A stretch of 64,000 bases of DNA, taken from positions 434,001 through 498,000 of the forward strand of contig CASERN010000011.1 in assembly GCA_949290355.1 (NCBI GenBank). Direction: 5' to 3'. Both the position numbers and the translations under genes were made by a program. Source of the stretch: an uncultured bacterium. Its GTDB lineage: Bacteria > Cyanobacteriota > Vampirovibrionia > Gastranaerophilales > Gastranaerophilaceae. Positions within the stretch are counted from its first letter, which is position 1, and every line of letters begins with the position of its first letter. Under the pieces are notes generated by a model, which saw nothing but the letters and a program-made list of their open reading frames with translations, had not been told where the DNA came from and did not search any database. Positions 50,793 through 59,813 of this stretch are shown piece after piece.

Positions 50793-51302
50793 ATGGCTAA
50801 ATATGTTTCAGTTGGTAAAATTTTAAATTTTCATGGAATTAAAGGTGAAGCCAAAGTTGGTTTTACAAAAAATCAAGAAGAATTTTTTTGTTCTTTAACA
50901 CAAGTATTTGTAAAAGATGGAAATGATTATTTGCCATTAGAGATTGAAAGTATTCGCTTGCATAAGAATTTTGCACTTGTAAAATTTGATAGTATTAATT
51001 CTATAAATGAATTATTAAAATATAAAGGTGCTTTTTTATATGTAGAGGAATCTGTAATTAGAGAATCTTTGGATGATGATGAATTCCTTATTGATGAGCT
51101 CGTCGGACTTGAAATTTTTGATGAAAATGGTAAAAAACTTGGTTTTGTAGTTGGTGTTTCTAATAATGGAGCTAACGATTTATTATCCGTAAAAACTAAT
51201 GCTAAAAAAATTGTTCTTATACCTTTTGTCAAAGCTATAGTTCCGGAAGTGAATATTAATGATAAAAAAATTATTGTGAATAATATTGAGGGATTGATTT
51301 AA
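50793..51302 (+). CDS. rimM: Ribosome maturation factor RimM
   Basis: This 169-residue protein has the N-terminal RimM beta-barrel (VGKILNFHGIKGEAKVGF) and a C-terminal PRC-barrel (LVGLEIFDENGKKLGFVVGV, IPFVKAIVPEV). It binds S19 and assists 30S head maturation. It is two bases after the zinc-ribbon/RGG gene, and its stop overlaps the trmD start (TAATG). The rimM-trmD order is nearly universal in bacteria. Confidence 0.95.
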   Translation: MAKYVSVGKILNFHGIKGEAKVGFTKNQEEFFCSLTQVFVKDGNDYLPLEIESIRLHKNFALVKFDSINSINELLKYKGAFLYVEESVIRESLDDDEFLIDELVGLEIFDENGKKLGFVVGVSNNGANDLLSVKTNAKKIVLIPFVKAIVPEVNINDKKIIVNNIEGLI

Positions 51303-51991
51303 TGAAATTTGATGTATTAACGTTATTCCCTGATATGATTGTGGATTATTGTAATTATAGTATTTTAAAAAGGGCTTTGGAAAAAAATATTTTTTCTGTT
51401 AATACAATTAATCCAAGAGATTTTACGTTAGATAAGCATAAAAAAGTTGATGACACTCCTTATGGTGGCGGTGCTGGTATGGTTTTAATGGCTCAGCCCT
51501 ATGTTGATGCTTATGAAAGTATACAAAAAATAGATAATTCAATTACAATAATGCTATCTCCGCAAGGGGAACCTTTGTCTGATAAAATCGTAAATGATTT
51601 AGTCAAGTTTGACCAAATTATAATGCTATGCGGACATTATGAGGGATTTGATGAACGTATAAGAGAGATAATAAAACCCAGAGAAATTTCTTTAGGAGAT
51701 TTTGTTTTAACTGGTGGAGAATTACCTGCACTATGTTTAATTGATGCTGTTAGCCGAAAAATAGAAGGAACTTTGGGAAAAATAGAATCAGCAGATCAAG
51801 ATAGTTTTGCAAACGGTCTTTTAGAATATCCGCATTATACAAAGCCAAGAGATTTTCGAGGATTAAAAGTCCCTGATGTTTTATTAAACGGGAATCATAA
51901 AGAAATTAATGAATTTAGATTACAAAAGAGTCTGGAACGAACCAAAATAAGAAGACCTGATTTATATAAAAGATTTAATACTTCCGATTAA
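51302..51991 (+). CDS. trmD: tRNA (guanine-N1)-methyltransferase
   Basis: This 229-residue SPOUT-class knotted methyltransferase makes m1G37 in tRNAs and prevents frameshifting. MKFDVLTLFPDMI, the PYGGGAGMVLM loop, LCGHYEGFDERI, and the SAM-binding knot EISLGDFVLTGGELPAL are conserved. Typical family length is slightly greater at the C-terminus. The last 17 bases overlap the convergent hypothetical gene. Confidence 0.96.
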   Translation: MKFDVLTLFPDMIVDYCNYSILKRALEKNIFSVNTINPRDFTLDKHKKVDDTPYGGGAGMVLMAQPYVDAYESIQKIDNSITIMLSPQGEPLSDKIVNDLVKFDQIIMLCGHYEGFDERIREIIKPREISLGDFVLTGGELPALCLIDAVSRKIEGTLGKIESADQDSFANGLLEYPHYTKPRDFRGLKVPDVLLNGNHKEINEFRLQKSLERTKIRRPDLYKRFNTSD

Positions 51992-52451
51992 GATCGTTGT
52001 AATGCCCGAATCCAAATCCATCTTTAATAATTTTTACAACAGAATATATACCTAATCCAATTGCTGATCCTTTTGAGAATTTCCCTTTTCCAAGCAAGGC
52101 TCCTAGTCCCAAACCAAATGGAACAACATTATCAACAAGCATTGAGCCAAAGCCAGCAAAATATCCGATTGCAGAATTTACAAAATGTCTTACGTTGCTT
52201 TCTACTTCCCAGTTAAATAAAGCATTCTTTACTTTAGAAGTGGTCATGCTTGGGCTTGTTAGGTATTGAGTATTGCTATAAGCATTCATACAAGCGTCTG
52301 CATCTCCTGATTTTGCGTATACATCAGATTGTAATTTGCCTATTACATGTGAATCATAAGCTACCAGACCTAGTGCACCTGCACCTACGCCTTTTGCAAT
52401 ATATTTTGTAAAGTTATTTTTAACTGAATTTATTGCGCCACTTATTTTCAT
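51975..52451 (-). CDS. Hypothetical protein with hydrophobic Gly-rich segments
   Basis: This 158-residue protein has an N-terminal amphipathic region followed by a Gly/Ala-rich stretch (about 20-32). A second Gly-rich hydrophobic region is at about 92-135 (YFAGFGSMLVDNVVPFGLGLGALLG). It could insert in membranes. I do not recognise it. Its start overlaps the stop of the upstream 269-residue gene by one base (TAATG), so the two are translationally coupled and probably act together. Confidence 0.65.
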   Translation of the reverse strand: MKISGAINSVKNNFTKYIAKGVGAGALGLVAYDSHVIGKLQSDVYAKSGDADACMNAYSNTQYLTSPSMTTSKVKNALFNWEVESNVRHFVNSAIGYFAGFGSMLVDNVVPFGLGLGALLGKGKFSKGSAIGLGIYSVVKIIKDGFGFGHYNDLNRKY

Positions 52452-53260
52452 TATTTACCTGCTTCTGTTTTAGATTTTTCTTTGGGTTCTTTTTCGCTTT
52501 TTGATTTATTTTCTTTAACTTCAAATTCTTTTTCAATTTTAGGTCCTGACATCTTCAATAAGATATTTGAGGCTTGCATTGCATCTTGACCATAGCCTGA
52601 TTTAGAATTTTGCATTTGTTTTAGTACGTTAACGGTGTAATTGTCGCCGCTTACTATTCCTGAATCAAGAGCACTCAAAGCTAATACTTTAACACCTGTA
52701 TATGGGTCTTGAAGCATTTTGTTTATTAAGGCATTTAATGCTTTATCATTCTTTCTTGATTCATCTTCTTGTAATCTTGCGATGACTTCTTTTGCACCCA
52801 TCATACGTATATTTTTATCTTGGCTGTTTAAATAATTTTCCAAGTTTTTAATGTAGTCATCTGTCAATTGAACAATTTCGCGTTTTTCTGTCTTTTTATT
52901 TTCCGTATTTGTTTTTTCATTAGAATTAGATGTATTATTATTTATATTTTTATCATTTGGTTGGCTTAAATTTTGAGTATAATAATTTGACGGGTAACAT
53001 CCGTTTACAGGTGTTGTTCCATAATTAGGAGCGTTTACATTATACACAGGAGCTGTTGTTGTTGGAGGGGCTACTGTTGGATTAAATATTTGAATATTTA
53101 CTCCAGAATAATTCGGGACTTGGAGATTTTGTCCTTGTTGAGTTTGAGGTTGTATATTATAAGCCTGTTGAACCTGAGGTTGTGCCGGAGTTGTATTATA
53201 TTGTTTTGTCTGCACAACTTGCGGTTGTTGTATATTTTGTTGTCCTAATGAACTTTGCAT
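52451..53260 (-). CDS. HEAT-like repeat protein with Gln/Asn/Pro-rich N-terminus
   Basis: This 269-residue protein has a low-complexity N-terminus (about 1-125) dominated by Gln, Pro, Asn, Thr and Tyr. The helical middle (about 130-235) resembles HEAT/armadillo repeats (EVIARLQEDESRKNDKALNALINKMLQ, LALSALDSGIVSGDN). The Lys/Glu tail is highly charged. There is no signal peptide. It is probably a scaffold, but its partner is unknown. It is coupled to the downstream 158-residue gene. Confidence 0.65.
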   Translation of the reverse strand: MQSSLGQQNIQQPQVVQTKQYNTTPAQPQVQQAYNIQPQTQQGQNLQVPNYSGVNIQIFNPTVAPPTTTAPVYNVNAPNYGTTPVNGCYPSNYYTQNLSQPNDKNINNNTSNSNEKTNTENKKTEKREIVQLTDDYIKNLENYLNSQDKNIRMMGAKEVIARLQEDESRKNDKALNALINKMLQDPYTGVKVLALSALDSGIVSGDNYTVNVLKQMQNSKSGYGQDAMQASNILLKMSGPKIEKEFEVKENKSKSEKEPKEKSKTEAGK

Positions 53261-53380
53261 AAAACTACCTTTACTACTACTTATATAATAAAAGTATATT
53301 ATTAATTATTTATTGCTCGTTTTTTAAGAAATGTAACAGAATTCATTTATTTATTTTATTGTAGTTATAATGTTTCTATT

Positions 53381-53962
53381 ATGGGTAGTTATGAAGAAAA
53401 TTATTTAGCTAAAAGACCTCAATCACTTTGTAATAAATGCGGGCGGTGCTGTAGAGTTGTAACGACAACTACTCCTTATGAAAAATTGAAGGAAATGTAT
53501 AAAAATGGAGATAAAAAAGCTGTAGATTTTCTATCTCTTTTTGAACCATATGAATCTATAGAAGCTGCAAGAAAAGTTGATTCTGAAGTTGTTGATAATA
53601 TTATCGCAAGGTTGTCTGAGGATGGTAATTATAAAGAAGAGGAAACTACATTTTATTATTGTAAATACTTAAGGGATGATAATTTATGTTCAAATTATGA
53701 TAATAGACCTGCTTTATGTATACATTGCCCTTGTACTCCTTGGTCCATAGTTCCTCCAGGCTGTGGCTTTGAAGGGTGGTTATTTTGGAAAAGAGAAGAA
53801 GAAAAACAAAAAGTTAGGAAAGCAAAAGAAGATTTGCTTGAACTAAAATTGCTTAAGACTAAGACTAAAGATCCTAATATTTTAAACAAAATCAATATAG
53901 TTGAACAAAAAATTCAACGTAATATTGATTTGTTTAAAAAATACGGATCTGAAAATTGGTAA
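53381..53962 (+). CDS. YkgJ family cysteine-cluster protein (second copy)
   Basis: This 193-residue paralogue of the protein at 46633-47310 has CNKCGRCCRVV at residues 17-27. It also has CKYLRDDNLCSNYDNRPALCIHCPCTP and PPGCGFEGW, followed by a Lys-rich coiled-coil tail. The cysteines probably bind a metal or iron-sulfur cluster. The biochemical role is unknown for the family. No Shine-Dalgarno is visible, and TATAAT at 53366-53371 lies nine bases before the ATG, suggesting a near-leaderless transcript. Its stop is one base from the convergent GH57 gene. Confidence 0.85.
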   Translation: MGSYEENYLAKRPQSLCNKCGRCCRVVTTTTPYEKLKEMYKNGDKKAVDFLSLFEPYESIEAARKVDSEVVDNIIARLSEDGNYKEEETTFYYCKYLRDDNLCSNYDNRPALCIHCPCTPWSIVPPGCGFEGWLFWKREEEKQKVRKAKEDLLELKLLKTKTKDPNILNKINIVEQKIQRNIDLFKKYGSENW

Positions 53963-53963
53963 T

Positions 53964-56462
53964 TTATTTTAAAAGTAATTTATCCAATTTTCTTGTATAG
54001 AATTCTGTATTAATATTTAATTTTTCTCCGATATCTAAAAGAAGTTCTATGAATTTTTTATGTACAGGCGTTAATTTTCCTTCATCAGCTTCAATTATAT
54101 CTCCAATTCTGTGATATATTTTTGTGAAATATATATTTTGAGCTTCCGCAATATCTACTTGTAATTCAAGTTTTTCAATATTTTCAAAAATTTCCAAAAT
54201 AGCTTCAGCTTGTTGTATTTCAAAACTATACACAAGTCTATTTATATTTTGAAGAACTTTTTTACCGAAAATTTTATTTGAAGCTGATTTATCAAGCTGT
54301 ATATCTATTTTTTGCGCTTCATAATTAATGTCTGCAGCTTGTTGTATTAAATCATCGTCAATAAATCCGCCCGAATGAGTAACAATATCATTGAATTTGT
54401 GGCTGAGGGCGTATCCTGCAGAAATTTTAAATTCATCAGGGATTTTTAATCCTAATCCTTGTAAGTGGTAAATAGAACCTTTACCTTCATCGTACATTGC
54501 TTGATATGTTTGAGAGAATCTTTCAAGTTTTCCTTTTAAAAGTATTTGAAGAATTTTTCTTCTTTCTTCAATAAATATATCTTTTAAAGTAAAGTATTCT
54601 TTTCCAAACATTTCATCTAATGAACGAATAATTTCCGTTAAAGGATTCATCAAGAATGTTTTTATTAATTCCGTTTTTATTCTGTTAAATTCTGAATCAT
54701 CAGAATACTCTTTTATTGCACAATGGAAATCCCCTCCTGAATATTGCATAAGAGCAAACATCATATTTGATTTTTGCAATGTAATTCTTGATTGAATTTC
54801 TATGTGTCCTACTACAAATGTTGAAGAGCCTTTTTGTACTTTTTTATATGCTTGTTTCCTAATTGTGTAGCAATATACGTCCTCTTCATCTTCAAAATCT
54901 TGATATAATGACGATAATGCCCATAAACTAGCGATTTGTTTTGTAGTTACAATTGACGGTTTTACAAATCTTTGGAATATATCTTTCCCAGTGCCATGTT
55001 CAGGGATATTACTTTTTGCTTCTGATAGAATTTCAAGGAAATGTTCTTCCAAATTTTTAGAAGAAAATTTAGTTGCCAACTGCATGGCTCTTGCAGCATA
55101 TTTCATTATTTGAACAGTTTCAATTCCTGAAATTTCAGCAAAAAACCATCCGCAACTTGTGTACATTAAAAGTGCCTGCCTTTGAATTTCAAGTAATTCC
55201 ATAGCTTTAACTTTATCTTCATCTGATAAGCTTTCTTTAAAGTTTTCTTGTTGGAATTTCTTTACGTTCATTTCGTTTCTGTCAAGTATGACATCAATAT
55301 ATTTATTTCTTACATCCCAAACATTATCAAAATATTTTTTACCTTCGTTTTCGAAAATTTGAATAAGTTCATCTCTGAGATAATCAAGAGCGTTTCTTAA
55401 AGGTTTTCTCCATTTTTGATTCCAACCGGGATGTCCTCCAGTTGAACAGCCGCAGTCTTCTTTCCATCTGCCTACACCATGGAAACAACTCCAGCTTGAA
55501 GCTTGCTTTATTTCGACTTCACAATCACTTCTGTATTTGTCTAAATATTCTGCATAATTAGTTATAGTAAAGCCTTCGTCTTTTGCTTTAATTTTTAAGA
55601 CGTACGAAAGAGCCATATCTCCAAACTTAGTATGGTGTCCATAACTTTCTCCATCAGTTGCAATATTTACAAGTTGAGGATAATCTCTACAATCGGATAC
55701 ACCTTCTTTCAAGCGTTTGATAAACTTATTACCGTCTTTTAATAGTTCATCAAAAGCTACTGATCGAGATATAGCTCCATCATAAAAGAATAAATCAATG
55801 TATTTTCCCGTAGCTGATTTTATATTGTATCTATATGACCTTGCAGGGTCAATATTCCCCCAGCTAACATCAGTCCATTCTTTATCACCTTTTTTTCGGA
55901 ATTTGTCTGCCTGATATGGAGATAATATTGTAAACTTAATACCGTTCTCTTCTAAAAGCCTTAAAGTATCGTCGTCTACTGCTGTTTCAGCAAGCCACAT
56001 ACCTTCAGGTTTTCTGCCAAATCTGTATTCAAAATCTCTTATGCCCCATTTAATTTGTGTCTCTTTATCATGCTCATTGGCAAGCGGCATAATTATATGA
56101 TTATAAACTTGGGCTAATGCATTTCCATGCCCATCGTGTTCGGATATACTTTCAATATCAGCTTTAATAATTCTGTCATAAGTCAATGGAGCGTAATGCT
56201 CCATCCAAGACAAAAGAGTTGGACCGAAGTTAAAACTCATATGCTCATAGTTATTTACGACATCAAGAATGCGATTTCTGTTATCTACAATTTTGGATAC
56301 TGAATTTGGGTTATAACATTCCTTATTAATTCTTTCATTCCAATCATGGTATGGAAGAGCGCTGTCTTGTAATTCGATAGCTTCAAGCCATGGATTTTCT
56401 CTTGGTGGTTGGTAAAAATGTCCATGTATAGTTAAAAATATTTCATTCTTTTTATCGCTCAT
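53964..56462 (-). CDS. GH57-family glycoside hydrolase/transferase with DUF3536
   Basis: This 832-residue cytoplasmic enzyme has the GH57 N-terminal signature LTIHGHFYQPPRENPWLE. A (beta/alpha)7 barrel contains SISEHDGHGNALAQVYNH, GMWLAETAVDDDTLRLL and NIATDGESYGHHTKFGD, which should carry the catalytic Glu and Asp. The second half matches the DUF3536 region that follows GH57 domains in a bacterial subfamily. GH57 members act on alpha-glucans (amylase, 4-alpha-glucanotransferase, branching), so glycogen metabolism is likely, but the exact reaction is not determined. There is no signal peptide. It is monocistronic or paired with the gene upstream. Confidence 0.9.
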   Translation of the reverse strand: MSDKKNEIFLTIHGHFYQPPRENPWLEAIELQDSALPYHDWNERINKECYNPNSVSKIVDNRNRILDVVNNYEHMSFNFGPTLLSWMEHYAPLTYDRIIKADIESISEHDGHGNALAQVYNHIIMPLANEHDKETQIKWGIRDFEYRFGRKPEGMWLAETAVDDDTLRLLEENGIKFTILSPYQADKFRKKGDKEWTDVSWGNIDPARSYRYNIKSATGKYIDLFFYDGAISRSVAFDELLKDGNKFIKRLKEGVSDCRDYPQLVNIATDGESYGHHTKFGDMALSYVLKIKAKDEGFTITNYAEYLDKYRSDCEVEIKQASSWSCFHGVGRWKEDCGCSTGGHPGWNQKWRKPLRNALDYLRDELIQIFENEGKKYFDNVWDVRNKYIDVILDRNEMNVKKFQQENFKESLSDEDKVKAMELLEIQRQALLMYTSCGWFFAEISGIETVQIMKYAARAMQLATKFSSKNLEEHFLEILSEAKSNIPEHGTGKDIFQRFVKPSIVTTKQIASLWALSSLYQDFEDEEDVYCYTIRKQAYKKVQKGSSTFVVGHIEIQSRITLQKSNMMFALMQYSGGDFHCAIKEYSDDSEFNRIKTELIKTFLMNPLTEIIRSLDEMFGKEYFTLKDIFIEERRKILQILLKGKLERFSQTYQAMYDEGKGSIYHLQGLGLKIPDEFKISAGYALSHKFNDIVTHSGGFIDDDLIQQAADINYEAQKIDIQLDKSASNKIFGKKVLQNINRLVYSFEIQQAEAILEIFENIEKLELQVDIAEAQNIYFTKIYHRIGDIIEADEGKLTPVHKKFIELLLDIGEKLNINTEFYTRKLDKLLLK

Positions 56463-56489
56463 CTCTTAACTCCGATTTGTTATTTAAAA

Positions 56490-56993
56490 TTATTTTGTTT
56501 CAGTTTTTGGTTTTGTGCTTAAAACTGTAAATTTATCAACATCCATCCAAGCATCTCCAAGTGCATTTGAAAATACTTTACCTGTAAATTCTACAGTATC
56601 ACCAGAATTAAGATCAATATATTTTTCTGCTTCATTTCTATCTAAGAATATTTTTAATTCTGATAATGGGATATTGTGATCTGTTATATCAGGTCTTTGG
56701 ATAAGGAAAGATATATATTTTTCGGAACTCCTTAATGCTGGTTTATAATCAAGCCCTAATGTAGAAAATTTATCAAATTTTGCTTTTATTTTTACGTTCT
56801 TATTAAGGTAAAAATTTGGTCTTGCTACTATATCTAATGGATTTACGTTTATATATGTTTTTGTTGTTTGAACTTGAGATTGTTGGACGCCGTTTGCACT
56901 AACTATTGTGTATGAAGGAATTTGCGTCCCAGCATATACACTTAAGCCTGTTACAATTGTTAATATGGCAATAAAACTTTTAAGTTTATTCAT
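56490..56993 (-). CDS. Secreted hypothetical protein with OB-like domain
   Basis: This 167-residue protein has a signal peptide (core FIAILTIVTGLSVYAG). After a short Gln/Thr linker comes a beta-rich domain (PNFYLNKNVKIKAKFDKFSTLG, then SGDTVEFTGKVFSNALGDAWMDVDKF). The pattern resembles small periplasmic OB-fold proteins, though no family is assigned. It lies 27 bases upstream of the GH57 gene on the same strand. As one protein is exported and the other cytoplasmic, a shared function is not obvious. Confidence 0.7.
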   Translation of the reverse strand: MNKLKSFIAILTIVTGLSVYAGTQIPSYTIVSANGVQQSQVQTTKTYINVNPLDIVARPNFYLNKNVKIKAKFDKFSTLGLDYKPALRSSEKYISFLIQRPDITDHNIPLSELKIFLDRNEAEKYIDLNSGDTVEFTGKVFSNALGDAWMDVDKFTVLSTKPKTETK

Positions 56994-57090
56994 TTATAAT
57001 CCCCTTTTAATCTTTTATAACAATATTATATTAGCACAATTTTCTTTTTTTGTAACTACCTGAGTAAATAATATATTGATAAAAATACGA

Positions 57091-57116
57091 AGGTCATCGT
57101 AATTAAACGATGACCA
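57091..57116 (-). terminator. Hairpin terminator after the sigma factor gene
   Basis: GGTCATCGT and ACGATGACC (9-base arms, six-base loop) lie about 50 bases downstream of the sigma-factor stop on the minus strand, followed there by CGTATTTTT. Confidence 0.6.
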
Positions 57117-57163
57117 CAAATTCTTTTTTAATAACAAAGATATCCCTCTTTTTTGTTACCTTC

Positions 57164-58078
57164 TTAGTCAACATATGTAGACAAAATTTGTTGACCTAAC
57201 ACGGAGAATCGCATTTTTTTTAAAGCTCTCAATTCTGTCTGTCTTATACATTCTTTGGTAACACCATAAATATTACCTATTTCTTCTAATGTATGTTTGG
57301 TTGTATCATCCAATCCAAAACGCATTTTGACTACTTCTTGTTCTCTTTCTTTTAACGTTGATACGACATTCATTAAATCTGTTCTAAGATTATCAAGTTC
57401 TACTTTTTCTGTAGCAGATGCTTTTTTATCTTCTAAGATATCTGCAATTGTAAGTTCTTTGCCATCGCTGTTTTCAACGCTGCTTTCCAGTGATATTGCT
57501 TTGGTGTAAGCATTTAGGAATATATCTATTTTATCTGGAGAAATATTCATTTTTTCAGCAACATCTTCTGTGTTTACTTGTCTGTTATTTTGATGTTCCA
57601 TTTCTCTTTTAATTTTTGAAAATTTTGACAGTGTCTCTTGGATATATACCGGGATTTTCATACAGTTAGATTGTTCTGATATAGCTTTAAACATTGATTG
57701 TTTTATCCACCAACTTGCGTATGTAGCAAATTTGTACCCTAGTTTGTAATTAAATTTTTCAGCTGCTATCATAAGGCCTACATTTCCTTCTTGAATAAGA
57801 TCAATTAAAGGTATTTTAGACATATGTATTGCTTTTTTTGCAATAGATACAACTAATTTTAAATTAGCCTTTATCAGTACTTGTTTTGCTTCAAAATCAC
57901 CTTCTTTTGCTTTTTGAGCATATACTTTTTCCTCTATAGGAGTAAGTGATTTGTAGTCAGAGATTTCTCTGATGTATTTTGATAATACGCTGTCATTACT
58001 TCCGTCTAAAACTTCATTTTTTGCGGGGTTAGAATGTTTGTCTACTTTTTTCATTTTAATAATAGAATTTTTTTTCAT
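57164..58078 (-). CDS. Sigma-70 family RNA polymerase sigma factor
   Basis: This 304-residue sigma factor has regions 1.2 (VLSKYIREISDYKSLTPIEE), 2 (DLIQEGNVGLMIAAEKFNYKLGYKFATYASWWIKQSM), 3 and 4 (TLKEREQEVVKMRFGLDD, TLEEIGNIYGVTKECIRQTELRALKKMR). It lacks the long region 1.1 and non-conserved region of primary RpoD. It could therefore be a group 2/3 alternative factor or a compact primary one. The start is the ATG at 58078 with GAAGGAG 12 bases upstream. A perfect inverted repeat (58153-58169) lies 75 bases upstream and may be an operator. Regulon unknown. Confidence 0.92.
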   Translation of the reverse strand: MKKNSIIKMKKVDKHSNPAKNEVLDGSNDSVLSKYIREISDYKSLTPIEEKVYAQKAKEGDFEAKQVLIKANLKLVVSIAKKAIHMSKIPLIDLIQEGNVGLMIAAEKFNYKLGYKFATYASWWIKQSMFKAISEQSNCMKIPVYIQETLSKFSKIKREMEHQNNRQVNTEDVAEKMNISPDKIDIFLNAYTKAISLESSVENSDGKELTIADILEDKKASATEKVELDNLRTDLMNVVSTLKEREQEVVKMRFGLDDTTKHTLEEIGNIYGVTKECIRQTELRALKKMRFSVLGQQILSTYVD

Positions 58079-58152
58079 ACCTCTTTTAAACTCCTTCTGT
58101 TACAGCAAATAGTTAGTAAAATAAATCCACGAGTAAATGTTATATACCAATA

Positions 58153-58169
58153 TATATACTTAGTATATA
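58153..58169. promoter_or_regulatory. Perfect inverted repeat upstream of the sigma factor gene
   Basis: TATATACT-T-AGTATATA is an exact 8-1-8 inverted repeat in an AT-rich stretch with other TATA-like boxes. It may be an operator or part of the promoter region. The low complexity makes chance occurrence fairly possible. Confidence 0.35.
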
Positions 58170-58250
58170 CTACAATATATAAAATATCAAGCCTTATGTT
58201 AAGCTTTATTAATTTTATTATTTGTAGTATTATTGATTATGGAGGAAAAA

Positions 58251-58712
58251 ATGAAGAAAAAGTTGTTTATAACGATAGGAATAATAATAGCATTAGCTTG
58301 TACATCAGCAGTAGGTATTGCGGTAACAATGATGAATGCACCAAAACATCCTTCGGAATATAAAATAGGTATTAAATATGAGGAAGCTTTAACTTCTGAT
58401 AAACCTATGCTTGCGGTATTTTATGTTGATTGGTGCGGTTACTGCTTAAGATTTATGCCAAAGTTTAATATATTGAGTAAGCTTTATAAAGACAAGTTTA
58501 ATTTCGTTATGGTAAATGTAGAGGATAAAGAAAATGTGAATTTGGCAAATGACTTGGGTATTGCTGGATTCCCTACAGTATATATTCTTGATCCTAAGTA
58601 TGATAATAGAGTATTATTATCAAATAGTATTTATCAAAATTTGGCAAAATTTAGAGTTGAATTAGATCGTTATTTGCGAATTAGAAAGCTTTTAGATAAA
58701 GCTTCGGAATAA
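58251..58712 (+). CDS. Membrane-anchored thioredoxin-like protein
   Basis: This 153-residue protein has one N-terminal membrane anchor (about 5-27) and a thioredoxin fold outside the cytoplasm. The active site is WCGYC (W61, C62, C65), and the cis-Pro region GIAGFPTVYIL is intact. The GY dipeptide between the cysteines differs from thioredoxin (GP) and is seen in envelope thiol-disulfide proteins. It may reduce periplasmic or cytochrome-type disulfides. Partner unknown. The ATG at 58251 is chosen for its GGAGG six bases upstream; the frame extends 18 bases upstream without a better start. Confidence 0.88.
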   Translation: MKKKLFITIGIIIALACTSAVGIAVTMMNAPKHPSEYKIGIKYEEALTSDKPMLAVFYVDWCGYCLRFMPKFNILSKLYKDKFNFVMVNVEDKENVNLANDLGIAGFPTVYILDPKYDNRVLLSNSIYQNLAKFRVELDRYLRIRKLLDKASE

Positions 58713-58740
58713 ATTTGTCTTAATATTACTTAATATAATA

Positions 58741-58851
58741 AGTTCAAACTAGCAATTTTTTAGAACGAGATGCTTTTATATAATTATAAAGCTCTCTCTT
58801 CTTATTTAAACGGATAGGCCTTGAATACTAATTCTCAAGGTCTTTTTTTTT
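58741..58851 (+). ncRNA. Possible small RNA between the thioredoxin-like gene and folE2
   Basis: The stretch ends in a strong terminator (stem 58817-58842, then T8) that lies more than 100 bases after the preceding stop codon. It also holds a second hairpin (GCTTTTATA pairing TATAAAGC, with GAG/CTC outside). No reading frame fits. A TATAAT box is present at 58734-58739, but no good -35 box is spaced correctly. It could equally be a long 3' untranslated end. Confidence 0.3.
58817..58851 (+). terminator. Rho-independent terminator
   Basis: An eight-pair stem (GGCCTTGA with TCAAGGTC, one G-U) with a ten-base loop is followed by T8. Confidence 0.85.
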
Positions 58852-58891
58852 GATAATAATATTAAATTTTTATTTATGATAAAATTATCAT

Positions 58892-59671
58892 ATGAAAGAT
58901 ATTCAAAATTTAAAAGATAATAGAAATGTAGATATTCAAAAAGTTGGGATTAAGCATTTAGAGCTGCCTTTAATAATTCAAAGAAAAAATAATTCAAATC
59001 AGGTAGTATGTGCTCAAGCCAGGGTGAATGTATCTTTGCCTCGGGATTATAAAGGAACGCATATGTCGAGATTTGTTGAAGTTTTGACTGAGTGGCAGCA
59101 TAAAAATTTATTGGGTGTTGATATCAAAGGATGTCTCGAAAAAATTATAAAAAATCTTGATGCTGAAAGTGGAGAATTAGAATTTAATTTTACATATTTT
59201 GTTAATAAAAAATCTCCTGTTACATCAATGAGTGCTCCAATGAGTTATGATTGTTCTTTCGAGGGAAGAATTGATAATGGTGTTTATAAATTTATATTAG
59301 GAGTAGTAGTTCCTGTTACTACCTTATGTCCTTGCTCAAAAGAAATTTCTGATAACGGAGCCCATAATCAAAGAGCATTTATAAAGGTAAAAGTCTCTTA
59401 TGATGAAGAAAATCAAATTTGGCTTGAAGACTTGATTGATTTAATAGAGTCTTGTGCTTCTTGTCCTGTATATCCGCTTTTAAAAAGAGAGGACGAAAAA
59501 TTTGTAACGGAAAAAGCTTGGAATAATCCGAAGTTTGTAGAGGATGTTTTGCGTGATACTGTCGTAAAACTGAGAGATAATCCTATTATAAATGAATTTG
59601 AAGTTGAGTGTGAAGCATTTGAAAGTATTCATAATCATTCTGCATGGGCATATCAACATGAGATCAATTAG
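58892..59671 (+). CDS. folE2: GTP cyclohydrolase FolE2 (type IB)
   Basis: This 259-residue GTP cyclohydrolase IB converts GTP to 7,8-dihydroneopterin triphosphate for folate and/or queuosine synthesis. The T-fold signatures THMSRFVEVL and VTTLCPCSKEISDNGAHNQRA (with the metal-binding Cys), and the C-terminal ESIHNHSAWA, are characteristic. FolE2 uses metals other than zinc and often substitutes FolE under zinc limitation. Here it may be the sole enzyme. No Shine-Dalgarno sequence is seen. TAAAAT (58880-58885) lies six bases before the ATG, so the message is probably leaderless. Confidence 0.95.
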   Translation: MKDIQNLKDNRNVDIQKVGIKHLELPLIIQRKNNSNQVVCAQARVNVSLPRDYKGTHMSRFVEVLTEWQHKNLLGVDIKGCLEKIIKNLDAESGELEFNFTYFVNKKSPVTSMSAPMSYDCSFEGRIDNGVYKFILGVVVPVTTLCPCSKEISDNGAHNQRAFIKVKVSYDEENQIWLEDLIDLIESCASCPVYPLLKREDEKFVTEKAWNNPKFVEDVLRDTVVKLRDNPIINEFEVECEAFESIHNHSAWAYQHEIN

Positions 59672-59718
59672 ATAAAAGCCACTAATATAGTCATATTTTT
59701 TATAAATTCCAGAAAAAT

Positions 59719-59796
59719 TTGAATTTCTAAAACGTTCGTGATAATATAAGAGCAGAGGTTAATGTATATAGAACACTTATTAATTTAATAGTGTTC
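59719..59796 (+). promoter_or_regulatory. pckA promoter and leader hairpin
   Basis: TTGAAT (59719-59724), 17 bases and TAATAT (59742-59747) make a plausible promoter. In the leader, GAACACT (59771-59777) and AGTGTTC (59790-59796) form a stem just upstream of the GAAGGAG ribosome site. The stem may protect the 5' end or respond to a signal. Confidence 0.45.
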
Positions 59797-59813
59797 CAGA
59801 GAAGGAGAAAAAT

